Shown in pieces: positions 8,613-14,361 of a DNA stretch of 30,149 nt; the first letter of the stretch is position 1, and the number at the start of each line of letters is the position of its first letter. A model generated the notes under the pieces. That model saw only the letters and a list, made by a program, of their open reading frames with translations, was not told where the DNA came from and searched no databases. The DNA comes from a virus. The position numbers and the translations under genes were made by a program. Location of the stretch: the IMG/VR virus record IMGVR_UViG_3300030419_001063, positions 6,602 through 36,750 of that record; one strand, 5' to 3'.

Positions 8613-8776
8613 ATCTCAACCCTCGGTTCTTGGTTCACGACCACTGTACAACAATCCCAAATGAAAATACACCCACAATTTTTTCCGGGGGTCTGGAGTC
8701 CCGGACATGGGCCAATGAAATTATCCCCGAATGAATTTATAATACCAACTATATAGTACGCATAGACACAAACAGT

Positions 8777-8810
8777 CCCCCCAAATAGGGGGGATAGGGG
8801 GTCGCGACCC
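8777..8810. other. GC-rich hairpins in the divergent control region
   Basis: Inside the non-coding stretch 8613-8969 a run of six C and six G around AAATA forms a hairpin (8777-8793). A perfect 12-bp palindrome, GGGTCGCGACCC, follows at 8799-8810. Neither has a T-tract, so they are not clear terminators. They sit between two divergent operons and could insulate them or bind a regulator. The rest of 8613-8886 shows no ORF I can support. Confidence 0.5.
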
Positions 8811-8886
8811 TCGGACCTGCGAAACGATAGGGCAAAGTAACCCCTAAAAAAAGATTAATATTTGTAGATTATTTGTTGTTTTGATG

Positions 8887-8924
8887 TTGACAATTTGTTT
8901 TCTTATCGGCTAATCTAAGATTAG
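8887..8924 (+). promoter_or_regulatory. Probable early promoter with overlapping operator-like inverted repeat
   Basis: A consensus TTGACA (-35) lies at 8887-8892. A -10 candidate TAATCT is 18 bases on, at 8911-8916. The -10 lies inside an inverted repeat, CTAATC-TAA-GATTAG (8910-8924), placed where a repressor would block RNA polymerase. It is about 45 bases upstream of the first early gene (ATG 8970). The -10 matches consensus poorly, so the -35 and the repeat carry the call. Confidence 0.5.
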
Positions 8925-8969
8925 CGGGTCAAAGTGATTCGTTTTTAATAATTTGAAAGGAAAGAACAA

Positions 8970-9215
8970 ATGCAAGCTAAAGAAGTTTTTACATTAGATG
9001 ACGCGGTCGAAGGTTTACTTGATCAAGTTATCGACAATCCTAAAGAGTACGAAGCTACATGGAAACAGCTTAACTTGATCGGTCGTATGATCGATAAGTA
9101 TAAGAACGATCTATTGGATGAGGCGGTCGCGGTCGGCAAGCTTATCAAGCATGAGACCATTGTCGAAGTAAAAGCACATACTCGCAAATCTCATAAGAAA
9201 GAATGGATCAAGTAA
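8970..9215 (+). CDS. Small early protein of unknown function
   Basis: The 81-residue product is helical and charged, with an acidic N-terminal half (DDAVEGLLDQVIDNPKEYEA) and a basic C-terminus (HTRKSHKKEWIK). It is the first gene after the promoter at 8887 and has the GAAAGGAAAG leader (8955-8964) shared by the early genes. A hairpin follows its stop. No recognised domain. Early timing is inferred from the promoter and cassette position. Confidence 0.65.
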   Translation: MQAKEVFTLDDAVEGLLDQVIDNPKEYEATWKQLNLIGRMIDKYKNDLLDEAVAVGKLIKHETIVEVKAHTRKSHKKEWIK

Positions 9216-9222
9216 TTCAATC

Positions 9223-9240
9223 GGGGTGCTACGGCACCCC
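9223..9240 (+). terminator. Intercistronic hairpin after the first early gene
   Basis: GGGGTGC and GCACCCC pair around a TACG tetraloop, 7 bases after the stop at 9215. UNCG-like and related tetraloops stabilise RNA hairpins. No T-run follows, so it may be an attenuator or an mRNA end-protecting stem rather than a true intrinsic terminator. Confidence 0.5.
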
Positions 9241-9263
9241 TCCATTACGAAAGGAAAGTAAAA

Positions 9264-9536
9264 ATGGAAGATTTTATCAAAACTAAATTCGGATTATACG
9301 ACGAAGATACTCCCATATATGAGGGCTACTATCTACCAAACAATCGTTGGAACGGTTGGTTGCAACCATTGGTTGATGAGGAAAATTTTAAGAAAATCGT
9401 TAAAGATATATTTCCTACTGAATGGGACGACGTGGAGGATCAAGAATATTGGGAAGACTTCAAAAACCAAAAGCCCAACAAACACGGGCTTTACGATGTT
9501 TCATGGGGCATATGTTGGATGTCCGAAGACGATTAA
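9264..9536 (+). CDS. Small acidic early protein of unknown function
   Basis: The 90-residue product is acidic and aromatic-rich, with many Trp/Tyr residues (for example YYLPNNRWNGWLQPL and DVSWGICWMSEDD). It has the GAAAGGAAAG leader at 9249-9258 before ATG 9264 and is followed by a hairpin. Small acidic aromatic proteins of this kind often inhibit host enzymes or mimic DNA, but nothing specific can be claimed. Overlapping frames in this stretch are shadows. Confidence 0.65.
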   Translation: MEDFIKTKFGLYDEDTPIYEGYYLPNNRWNGWLQPLVDEENFKKIVKDIFPTEWDDVEDQEYWEDFKNQKPNKHGLYDVSWGICWMSEDD

Positions 9537-9544
9537 ATAAAACT

Positions 9545-9570
9545 TGTAGCCTGGTTGAAACTGGGCTACA
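9545..9570 (+). terminator. Intercistronic hairpin, 11-bp stem
   Basis: TGTAGCCTGGT pairs with ACTGGGCTACA (two G-T wobbles) around a TGAA loop, just after the stop at 9536. It shares the TGTAG...GGGCTACA arms with the hairpins at 9982 and 10411, so they form a family. A moderately T-rich stretch follows but no continuous T-run. Confidence 0.55.
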
Positions 9571-9610
9571 TTAAATTTGTTGTTAACATTACGAAAGGAA
9601 GGGAGATAAC

Positions 9611-9739
9611 ATGACTAGAGAAGAGTTTTGGGAGTGGCTTGCCACTTGTAAAGTACACAAGTATGAGATTGTGAATGATGATTATGGTTATGTCACTGTG
9701 ACATTTGAAGTAGAGGAGGTAGCAGGAGATTTATCATGA
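9611..9739 (+). CDS. 42-residue acidic early peptide
   Basis: ATG at 9611 follows a GAAAGGAAGGGAG leader, and the frame reads 42 codons to a TGA that overlaps the next ATG (ATGA at 9736-9739). The product starts MTREEFWEWLATCKVHKYEI and ends in an acidic tail (EVEEVAGDLS). The strong ribosome site and stop-start coupling to the next gene support it being expressed. Function unknown. Confidence 0.6.
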   Translation: MTREEFWEWLATCKVHKYEIVNDDYGYVTVTFEVEEVAGDLS

Positions 9740-9972
9740 CGATAGACGTTCGAGATATAAAGATAGGGGACCTGATTACATTCAGGTCCCCGACCCGCAG
9801 CGGGAACATTAAAGCAAGGCGCAAGGTTACAGCGTTCTGGACTGATCATTCACGCGGGTCAAAAGGCGTTCACGTTACTAAGTTTCACGGCTGGGATAAC
9901 TTCGTTGTATTCGAGCACGAGATACTTGAGCACGAGAAAACGGACGCAGGGCATTTAGAGTTAAGCCCATAA
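9736..9972 (+). CDS. Small basic beta-rich early protein
   Basis: The 78-residue product begins MTIDVRDIKIGDLITF, a pattern of short beta strands that often opens an SH3-like or other small beta-barrel fold. A basic stretch (RSGNIKARRKVTAF) follows, and two histidine/acidic segments lie near the end. It is translationally coupled to the 42-residue peptide upstream by a four-base overlap. A nucleic-acid-binding role is plausible from the fold pattern and charge, but unproven. Confidence 0.6.
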   Translation: MTIDVRDIKIGDLITFRSPTRSGNIKARRKVTAFWTDHSRGSKGVHVTKFHGWDNFVVFEHEILEHEKTDAGHLELSP

Positions 9973-9981
9973 TAAAAAACT

Positions 9982-10007
9982 TGTAGTCCGACAACAATCG
10001 GGCTACA
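9982..10007 (+). terminator. Intercistronic hairpin of the GTAGCCCGA family
   Basis: GTAGTCCGA pairs with TCGGGCTAC (one T-G wobble), extended by an outer T-A pair, around CAACAA. It lies 9 bases after the stop at 9972 and 34 bases before the next ATG. It is nearly identical in sequence to 10411-10434. No T-run follows. Confidence 0.55.
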
Positions 10008-10040
10008 CTAACCTTAGTCAATATTTGAAAGGAAAGACTA

Positions 10041-10403
10041 ATGGAAAAATGTAAAGTGATCGACCTTCCGAGGGAAGACGAAGTATCGGGCAATGGAGTA
10101 TGGAACAGTTATTGCGGCGCGGGTGTCGCGGTGCTTTACTTCGACGGACAAGACTACACGAGCCTCGAGTATGTCCCGCTGCGGGAAGACACTTCGATCT
10201 TAGTGACCTCCCCTATTCAGAAGCTGGTTAGACAGGCGCATAAAAAGAAATCCCTGGGACACAAGGCTCTAATAGGAATGTGCAGCTGTTACGAATTCTG
10301 TTTACCTACCGAGCTAGAGTTTGACAAAGAACCGACCGCTCGAGGCATAGAGTATCAGATCGATATGATATGCGGTCACAATGGTTTTGGATTGTTTCAA
10401 TAA
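10041..10403 (+). CDS. Early protein of unknown function, Cys-containing
   Basis: The 120-residue product has a GAAAGGAAAG leader at 10027-10036 and starts MEKCKVIDLPREDEVSG. It carries several cysteines (YCGAG, MCSCYEFC, MICGHN). These could bind a metal, although the spacings are not a standard zinc finger. A mid-protein basic segment (RQAHKKKSLGHK) is notable. It lies between two hairpins of the same family. I do not recognise it. Confidence 0.65.
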   Translation: MEKCKVIDLPREDEVSGNGVWNSYCGAGVAVLYFDGQDYTSLEYVPLREDTSILVTSPIQKLVRQAHKKKSLGHKALIGMCSCYEFCLPTELEFDKEPTARGIEYQIDMICGHNGFGLFQ

Positions 10404-10410
10404 ATAACTT

Positions 10411-10434
10411 GTAGCCCGACCACAATCGGGCTAC
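10411..10434 (+). terminator. Intercistronic hairpin, perfect 9-bp stem
   Basis: GTAGCCCGA and TCGGGCTAC form a perfect stem around CCACAA, 7 bases after the stop at 10403. The loop and arms match the hairpin at 9982. No T-run follows, so RNA processing or stabilisation is as likely as termination. Confidence 0.6.
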
Positions 10435-10468
10435 TATCAAGATATCAATTATTTGAAAGGAAAATGAA

Positions 10469-10825
10469 ATGTTAGATATCGATCTCAATAACTTCACTGG
10501 CACCGAGGCATACCACCGCTGGACACCGCTAAGTAGATCCGTGCTTACCGACGGGACAAAGTACGTCGCGGACAAACTCCAAGCTTACTGGCTGTTCGAC
10601 GCTTTAGCCTCGCATATTGACTTTGAGGAAATAGCCGACCTTGATATGTATTTCAGTACGCTAACAGTAAAAGATAAGACGGGAATACTCTCGATCGAGG
10701 ACGGTAACGGCGGCGTAGTCACGACACAAACCTTCGAATATACCGACTTTCCGTTACCAGAGATCAAGATCTGGTCCCAGAATAACGGGTCGTTCTTTGT
10801 TCACATGTTGCCCTCAGAATACTGA
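10469..10825 (+). CDS. Acidic early protein of unknown function
   Basis: This 118-residue product is acidic (MLDIDLNNFTGTEAYHRW at the start) with a GAAAGGAAAA leader at 10455-10464. The middle segment YWLFDALASHIDFEEIADLDMYF is followed by beta-like strands (LTVKDKTGILSIEDGNGG). That helix-then-beta pattern resembles the small DUF6876-type phage and mobile-element proteins I know, but the match is from memory and weak. No catalytic residues are evident. It is followed by a hairpin at 10838. Confidence 0.6.
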   Translation: MLDIDLNNFTGTEAYHRWTPLSRSVLTDGTKYVADKLQAYWLFDALASHIDFEEIADLDMYFSTLTVKDKTGILSIEDGNGGVVTTQTFEYTDFPLPEIKIWSQNNGSFFVHMLPSEY

Positions 10826-10837
10826 GTGTATTGATTG

Positions 10838-10859
10838 GCTGGCCCAGCCCAGGGCCAGC
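10838..10859 (+). terminator. Intercistronic hairpin
   Basis: GCTGGCCC and GGGCCAGC pair perfectly around AGCCCA, 12 bases after the stop at 10825. Its sequence differs from the GTAGCCCGA family but it occupies the same place in the cassette layout. No T-run follows. Confidence 0.5.
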
Positions 10860-10892
10860 ACTTCTATACATTTAGAAAGGAAGGAAAACAAA

Positions 10893-11003
10893 ATGAAACA
10901 TATACTCGACATACTCGCGTCGTTCGGCTTGGTTGTTTTGCCCGTAGGCGCAACGATCATAGTCTGGATACTGATAGCCAAAGAAATAATAAGGATAATG
11001 TGA
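10893..11003 (+). CDS. 36-residue single-pass membrane peptide
   Basis: ATG at 10893 follows a GAAAGGAAGG leader (10875-10884) and reads 36 codons to TGA at 11001. Most of the product is one hydrophobic segment (ILASFGLVVLPVGATIIVWI), ended by a short basic tail (AKEIIRIM). Its conserved leader and position before a strong terminator support a real gene. Small phage membrane peptides can act in superinfection exclusion or membrane takeover; that is inference here. Confidence 0.55.
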   Translation: MKHILDILASFGLVVLPVGATIIVWILIAKEIIRIM

Positions 11004-11009
11004 TCCCTG

Positions 11010-11070
11010 GCTCGAGGGTTATCGAGCACTTTCCTTTCCCCCTGGGGCCTGGCCCTGGGGGTTTTTATTT
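11010..11070 (+). terminator. Intrinsic terminator preceded by a small hairpin
   Basis: A six-bp hairpin (GCTCGA/TCGAGC, 11010-11027) is followed by a strong GC-rich stem. In the second stem CCCCC-T-GGG pairs with CCC-T-GGGGG (one T-T mismatch) at 11038-11061. The run TTTTTATTTT follows directly. This is the clearest rho-independent terminator in the early block and should end transcription from the 8887 promoter. Confidence 0.8.
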
Positions 11071-11078
11071 TCTTAAAA

Positions 11079-11146
11079 GGCGCAAGACAAGGCGCAAGGC
11101 GCAAGATTTAACCAAGCTGCGGGACCAGATCCCAACAAGGCGCAAG
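11079..11146 (+). repeat. GGCGCAAG short repeats, copy cluster A
   Basis: Exact GGCGCAAG occurs at 11079, 11091, 11098 and 11139, in a 70-bp non-coding stretch between the terminator and the promoter at 11158. A second cluster lies at 12288-12358, so the two clusters bracket the 11218-12196 gene cassette. The role is unknown; recombination or module-exchange boundaries are possible. Confidence 0.5.
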
Positions 11147-11157
11147 ACTTTTTTTAC

Positions 11158-11185
11158 TTGTGGTTTGGTTGTGGCATGGTATACT
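11158..11185 (+). promoter_or_regulatory. Candidate promoter carrying TTGTGGTTTGGTT
   Basis: TATACT at 11180-11185 is a good -10 element. Upstream, TTGTGG at 11158-11163 (16-base spacing) is a weak -35. The 13-mer TTGTGGTTTGGTT at 11158-11170 is identical to one arm of the inverted repeat flanking the promoter at 17869-17914, so a shared regulator is possible. The gene starting at 11218 lies just downstream. Confidence 0.45.
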
Positions 11186-11217
11186 TGGGTTGTTAACTAT
11201 TACGAAAGGAAAACAGA

Positions 11218-11898
11218 TTGAAACACGCTGTTATATACAAGGGACCTAGTCTATTGGATAACGAGCAAATTGTAGTTATCGCAACCTATTCCGATAGGAA
11301 TACAAAGACTGGCAAGGTCGTTCAGACTTACATATTATTAGAAAATATTAATCCGCTTGAGGCTTCAAAAACCGGTGCGGATTTTTCTATTTGTGGCAAT
11401 TGCATAATGCGCGGAACACCGACCGACGACCCAAAGCGCAAGATTGCAAAAGGTCGTCGCTGTTATGTTAACCTAGGTCAAGGGGTCTTGATCGTTTGGA
11501 AGTCATACAAGCGCGGAGTTTATAAGACTGGCGACGCAATCGAAATGGGTCGGGATAGATTCGTAAGGGTCGGAACATACGGAGATCCGGCAGCGGTTCC
11601 AAAATATGTTTGGGATAATTTGTTAAGCCAAGCCAAAACTTGGACAGCATACACGCACCAAAGCGCATGGTCGCCAGAGATTTGTATGCAATCCGCAGAC
11701 ACTTACGAGCAAGCCCAGGAACATTGGAAAGCTGGAAGGCGTACGTTTAGAGTGATCCAGGATCTAGCAGACTTAGACAAACAAAACGAAACACTTTGCC
11801 CAGCTTCCAAAGAGGCGGGTCGTCGGGTACAATGTACAGCTTGCAAACTTTGCAAGGGATCGAGCAAAGCAAAATCAATAGCGATAGTGGAGCATTAA
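11218..11898 (+). CDS. Cysteine-rich phage protein, DUF7227-like
   Basis: The 226-residue product starts at a TTG (11218) after a GAAAGGAAAA leader; no ATG competes. It has Cys59 and Cys62 (SICGNC), Cys82 (RCYV) and a C-terminal set at Cys194, 206, 209 and 212 (CTACKLC). Central segments VRVGTYGDPAAVP and TWTAYTHQSAW are strongly protein-family-like. The layout resembles the DUF7227 family found in phages and phage-like elements, where the cysteines presumably bind zinc or an iron-sulfur cluster. Function is unknown. It is the first gene of a three-gene cassette. Confidence 0.7.
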   Translation: MKHAVIYKGPSLLDNEQIVVIATYSDRNTKTGKVVQTYILLENINPLEASKTGADFSICGNCIMRGTPTDDPKRKIAKGRRCYVNLGQGVLIVWKSYKRGVYKTGDAIEMGRDRFVRVGTYGDPAAVPKYVWDNLLSQAKTWTAYTHQSAWSPEICMQSADTYEQAQEHWKAGRRTFRVIQDLADLDKQNETLCPASKEAGRRVQCTACKLCKGSSKAKSIAIVEH

Positions 11899-11900
11899 AA

Positions 11901-12047
11901 ATGAAAGACCTAAACGACTACCAAAAGCTAGATTGGATTAGCTTTGCAATCCAAGAAGCATTAAACGGAAATCTTGGGGAATTAGAGCAAGCATTAGAAC
12001 TCGTCGAAAACTTACTCGAGAACTCATTAACCGAAGTGGAGCATTAA
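11901..12047 (+). CDS. 48-residue acidic helical protein
   Basis: ATG at 11901 lies two bases after the previous stop. An upstream in-frame start at 11796 would overlap the DUF7227-like gene by about 100 bases and is rejected. The product (MKDLNDYQKLDWISFAIQEA, then an ELEQALELVENLLENSL helix) is acidic and helical. The junction at 11886-11908 is repeated at 12035-12057 before the next gene, and all three products end in EH. Function unknown. Confidence 0.55.
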   Translation: MKDLNDYQKLDWISFAIQEALNGNLGELEQALELVENLLENSLTEVEH

Positions 12048-12049
12048 AA

Positions 12050-12196
12050 ATGAAAGAACAAATTTTAGATTTTGTAAGGGATCATTGGCAACACTTCGGA
12101 GCCTATCCAATGGAAGTAGAAACCGATGATGAAATACTAACTTGGGATCAATACTGGTCTTATATAACCGAGGAAGAATTAGGAATAGAACACTAA
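12050..12196 (+). CDS. 48-residue acidic aromatic protein
   Basis: ATG at 12050 opens a 48-codon frame (MKEQILDFVRDHWQHFGAYP, ending ELGIEH). It has the same length and the same 5' junction sequence as the gene before it, with stops and starts two bases apart. It is acidic with several Trp and Tyr residues. The duplicated junction suggests stepwise gene addition. No domain recognised. Confidence 0.5.
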   Translation: MKEQILDFVRDHWQHFGAYPMEVETDDEILTWDQYWSYITEEELGIEH

Positions 12197-12202
12197 ACAA
12201 TG

Positions 12203-12222
12203 GGGCCAGGATATCCTGGCCC
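12203..12222. terminator. Perfect 20-bp palindrome, probable bidirectional terminator
   Basis: GGGCCAGGAT is followed immediately by its exact reverse complement, six bases after the stop of the plus-strand cassette and shortly past the end of the convergent minus-strand nuclease gene. A short T-containing stretch (TAAACTTTTCTC) follows on the plus strand. Position between convergent genes favours a terminator. Confidence 0.55.
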
Positions 12223-12283
12223 TAAACTTTTCTCTCGGACCTGGTCCTATCGTTTCCCTGGAATTATATACACGCACATAAAA

Positions 12284-12706
12284 TCAAGACGCAGGGCGCA
12301 AGGCGCAAGACATTCTAGATTCCAAAACAGGGCGCAGGGCGCAGAACAAGGGCGCAAGATTCTTGAACCGCTGACCACGCGCCTCGGATATCCCACCATT
12401 AATCAAATCTGTCCCCTGATCACCGTCAAATAAAATTAAATCGCTGTCCTTGAGGCTCTTTACTAAGAAAAAATTTGACCCACCTCGTGCCCAATACGCC
12501 ATATTCCATGCAACCTGATGAGGCGTGACTTTTACAGCGTTTCCTTTGCTTACCTTCAACTCACACCAAAACGGCAACCCATCCCAAACCATATGACAAT
12601 CTGGAACACCGCCCCCATGCTTGTTTTCAATCCTCGTTGCGAAGCACTTCTTCGGCAAGTTCTGCCTTATCATGCTCCAGAAGTTCGCTTCTTGTCCTTT
12701 GCTCAT
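12284..12706 (-). CDS. PD-(D/E)XK-type nuclease, Holliday-junction-resolvase-like
   Basis: In this 140-residue protein the core GGGVPDCHMVWDG followed by FWCELKVSKG gives the D-x(n)-E-x-K pattern of PD-(D/E)XK nucleases (Asp about 36, Glu about 49, Lys about 51). A later VTPHQVAWNMAYW segment is usual in VRR-NUC/resolvase-like phage proteins. It overlaps the small terminase gene by 80 bases and could process concatemers for packaging. The last about 25 residues (FCALRPVLESRMSCALRPAS) come from the GGCGCA repeats and look appended. Confidence 0.7.
   Translation of the reverse strand: MSKGQEANFWSMIRQNLPKKCFATRIENKHGGGVPDCHMVWDGLPFWCELKVSKGNAVKVTPHQVAWNMAYWARGGSNFFLVKSLKDSDLILFDGDQGTDLINGGISEARGQRFKNLAPLFCALRPVLESRMSCALRPAS
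12288..12358 (+). repeat. GGCGCAAG/GGCGCAGG short repeats, copy cluster B
   Basis: GGCGCAAG occurs at 12295, 12302 and 12351. Variants GGCGCAGG and GGCGCAGA occur at 12331 and 12338, and GACGCAGG at 12288. These cover the 3' end of the minus-strand nuclease gene, where they encode CALRP-type peptide repeats at its C-terminus. The cluster matches the one at 11079-11146 on the other side of the 11218-12196 cassette. Confidence 0.5.
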
Positions 12707-13196
12707 CGGTCACATCCTTGTAATCCCCTTCGATCTGGAATGCCTGTGGATATTGCTTCTGTAAAGACGCTAGTCTTGCAGTGATTTCATCCCTAGATAA
12801 TTGATCGATTGTGTTTATTGTTTCTCGCCTATCGATGGTTAATCCACCCAAAGCCGACCTGATTTTTTCCGCATTGATTGCGGCAGAGAATTGCCCTGCA
12901 TCTTCAGCACCTAGCGAAAGATTATACAGCCGTTCCAACTGACCAATAGTTGTGACACCATATCGTCTTTCTCTTTCGTCTCTCAGTTCTTGGATATACT
13001 CCACAACGTGTGGATAATCCCGACCGTTTAAAAGTATTGATGCCTGCTTCGGTGCTACGTCTTCAGAGTACCCTGCCTTCCGAGCACATTCAGCATTTGA
13101 ATAGATGCCTTCCACAATATGAGTAGCAAAAGTCATCTGTCTATTAGTCAATTGTCTCCCATGTTCTTCTTCAATTTTCTTTTTGATCGAAGCCAT
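12627..13196 (-). CDS. terS: Terminase small subunit
   Basis: The 189-residue product has an N-terminal helix-turn-helix segment typical of TerS (LTNRQMTFATHIVEG, then NAECARKAGYSEDVAPKQAS, about residues 15-60). A helical oligomerisation region follows. It recognises the packaging site and loads the large subunit. I start at the ATG at 13196, which has AGGGG four bases upstream; an in-frame start seven codons earlier is less likely. The 3' end overlaps the nuclease gene. The large subunit is 5 kb away at 5988-7454, beyond the early cassette. Confidence 0.8.
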   Translation of the reverse strand: MASIKKKIEEEHGRQLTNRQMTFATHIVEGIYSNAECARKAGYSEDVAPKQASILLNGRDYPHVVEYIQELRDERERRYGVTTIGQLERLYNLSLGAEDAGQFSAAINAEKIRSALGGLTIDRRETINTIDQLSRDEITARLASLQKQYPQAFQIEGDYKDVTDEQRTRSELLEHDKAELAEEVLRNED

Positions 13197-13225
13197 CGTT
13201 CCCCTCATTAGTAACAATCATTTTA

Positions 13226-13454
13226 GATTTACAGTATTTACGCTTAATTTCTAGATTTCTGCAAGCTTGGACATTTTCAAAACCTCAATATAAGGAAGTT
13301 ACCGTAAATCTAGGGGTGTTTTTGTAAATCAGCGTAAATCTTTTGGGCTATATAAAACAGGGTTGATTTACGGGATTTACAAGATTTACAAGATTAAATT
13401 CTCAAAAAAAAAAAAAAATATTTTTTTCGCTGAATGAGCGTAATAGTGTAAATC
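13226..13454. repeat. GTAAATC repeat cluster with an A15 tract; candidate origin or operator
   Basis: GTAAATC occurs on the plus strand at 13304, 13324, 13334 and 13448. Its complement GATTTAC occurs at 13226, 13365, 13374 and 13383. The last three are spaced exactly 9 bp apart, with a degenerate fourth at 13392. An A15 run (13404-13418), then TA and T7, follows. The cluster fills the divergent intergenic region 13197-13535. Iterons beside an AT-rich tract are typical of replication origins, but a multi-site operator would look similar. Confidence 0.6.
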
Positions 13455-13465
13455 TTATCTTTTTG

Positions 13466-13493
13466 TTGACACCCCTGACCGATCTGCTAGACT
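13466..13493 (+). promoter_or_regulatory. Probable sigma-70-type promoter
   Basis: TTGACA at 13466-13471 is followed after 16 bases by TAGACT at 13488-13493. It lies about 45 bases before ATG 13536 and immediately downstream of the last GTAAATC copy, so a protein bound to those repeats could control it. It should drive the operon 13536-17853. Confidence 0.6.
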
Positions 13494-13535
13494 ACAACCA
13501 TTCAACATTTGTAATACATATAGAAAGGAAAGATT

Positions 13536-14030
13536 ATGAATTTGGAAATGAAAGCTATTAAGTTCTCAGAGTGGGCAAGTGAAGAGACATATTGCTATCA
13601 GGCAAATGTCTATCTGGATGGTAAACCTTTTGCCATGGTTAGTAACGATGGTCATGGTGGATGTGACCGTGATTATGATCACCCAAAATTCAAAGGCGAC
13701 TATCGTGCGACCATGAAAAAGGTCGATGATTATTTCAAATCATTACCGAACACCGATCCGTGTGAATATTTCCCTGAAGGTATCGAACAGACTTTTGAGC
13801 GTTGGTGCCATGATCAGGTGTGCACGTTTCTATACCGCAAGGATCTGAAGAAAGCCTTAAAGAAGAACAAGGTTGTTCAAAAGAAAAACAAAGAAGGTAA
13901 GATGGGTCTTTGGGATTATGACCACAGATATACGTCTGAAAATATCAAACGTCATTTTCCTGATGCGGTAATCCTGAATGACTTGCCTGAAGACGAGGCA
14001 CTCACAATCTGGAGGGAGACTTTAGGATGA
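13536..14030 (+). CDS. Early/middle phage protein of unknown function
   Basis: The 164-residue product has a GAAAGGAAAG leader at 13523-13532 and is the first gene of the 13.5-17.9 kb operon. It starts MNLEMKAIKFSEWASEETYC. It has a Gly/His/Asp-rich stretch (VSNDGHGGCDRDYDHP, about 46-61) and a Lys-rich run (KDLKKALKKNKVVQKKNK, about 110-128). The basic run suggests nucleic-acid contact. It resembles uncharacterised phage proteins whose function is not known to me. Confidence 0.7.
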   Translation: MNLEMKAIKFSEWASEETYCYQANVYLDGKPFAMVSNDGHGGCDRDYDHPKFKGDYRATMKKVDDYFKSLPNTDPCEYFPEGIEQTFERWCHDQVCTFLYRKDLKKALKKNKVVQKKNKEGKMGLWDYDHRYTSENIKRHFPDAVILNDLPEDEALTIWRETLG

Positions 14031-14194
14031 AGACTTTCGAATGCACAATTGAACTGGGTTGCACAAACCCAGTTCGTGAAGCGGAAACCGTTGAGGAGTT
14101 CGTTGATAATCTAGTCGATGAGTACAACGGAATTTGCGGTGAACTTTTTACAATCACATCATCAATGATCCAGAACATTAAGGAGGTGGGCTAA
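14027..14194 (+). CDS. 55-residue acidic protein
   Basis: The ATG at 14027 overlaps the previous stop (ATGA). The frame reads 55 codons to TAA at 14192, which overlaps the next ATG. The product (MKTFECTIELGCTNPVREAE, then VEEFVDNLVDEYNG) has a beta-strand-then-helix pattern. Stop-start coupling on both sides supports it. Function unknown. Confidence 0.6.
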   Translation: MKTFECTIELGCTNPVREAETVEEFVDNLVDEYNGICGELFTITSSMIQNIKEVG

Positions 14195-14361
14195 TGATAG
14201 TTGAACTGTGTGAATTTACCAAACAAGAGACTGAGTGGCTCTCTGATTTGGTTCAAGAAAAATTGAGTGACATGGGGCACAACCCTGAAGTTTGTGCGTT
14301 TAATGTTCAGGTTTGGTTACCAGAGAATGGTTCTTTTGAGGAGGAAGAAAAGAATGCCTAA
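14194..14361 (+). CDS. 55-residue acidic protein
   Basis: ATG at 14194 is coupled to the previous stop (TAATG) and has AGGAGGTGGG upstream. The product begins MIVELCEFTKQETEWLSDLV and ends in an acidic run (SFEEEEKNA). It has the same length as the preceding gene but no clear similarity. Its 3' end contains the ribosome site of the next gene. Function unknown. Confidence 0.6.
   Translation: MIVELCEFTKQETEWLSDLVQEKLSDMGHNPEVCAFNVQVWLPENGSFEEEEKNA

Noticed and set aside
8690-8720. Terminator at the TTTTTTCC-GGGGG stretch upstream of the late operon
   Set aside because: A TCCGGG/CCCGGA stem exists, but the T-run precedes it on the plus strand and becomes an A-run after the stem on the minus strand, so it terminates neither direction.
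12200-12433. 77-codon plus-strand ORF
   Set aside because: It starts inside the palindromic terminator, runs through GGCGCA repeats and is antisense to the nuclease gene; composition is explained by those features.
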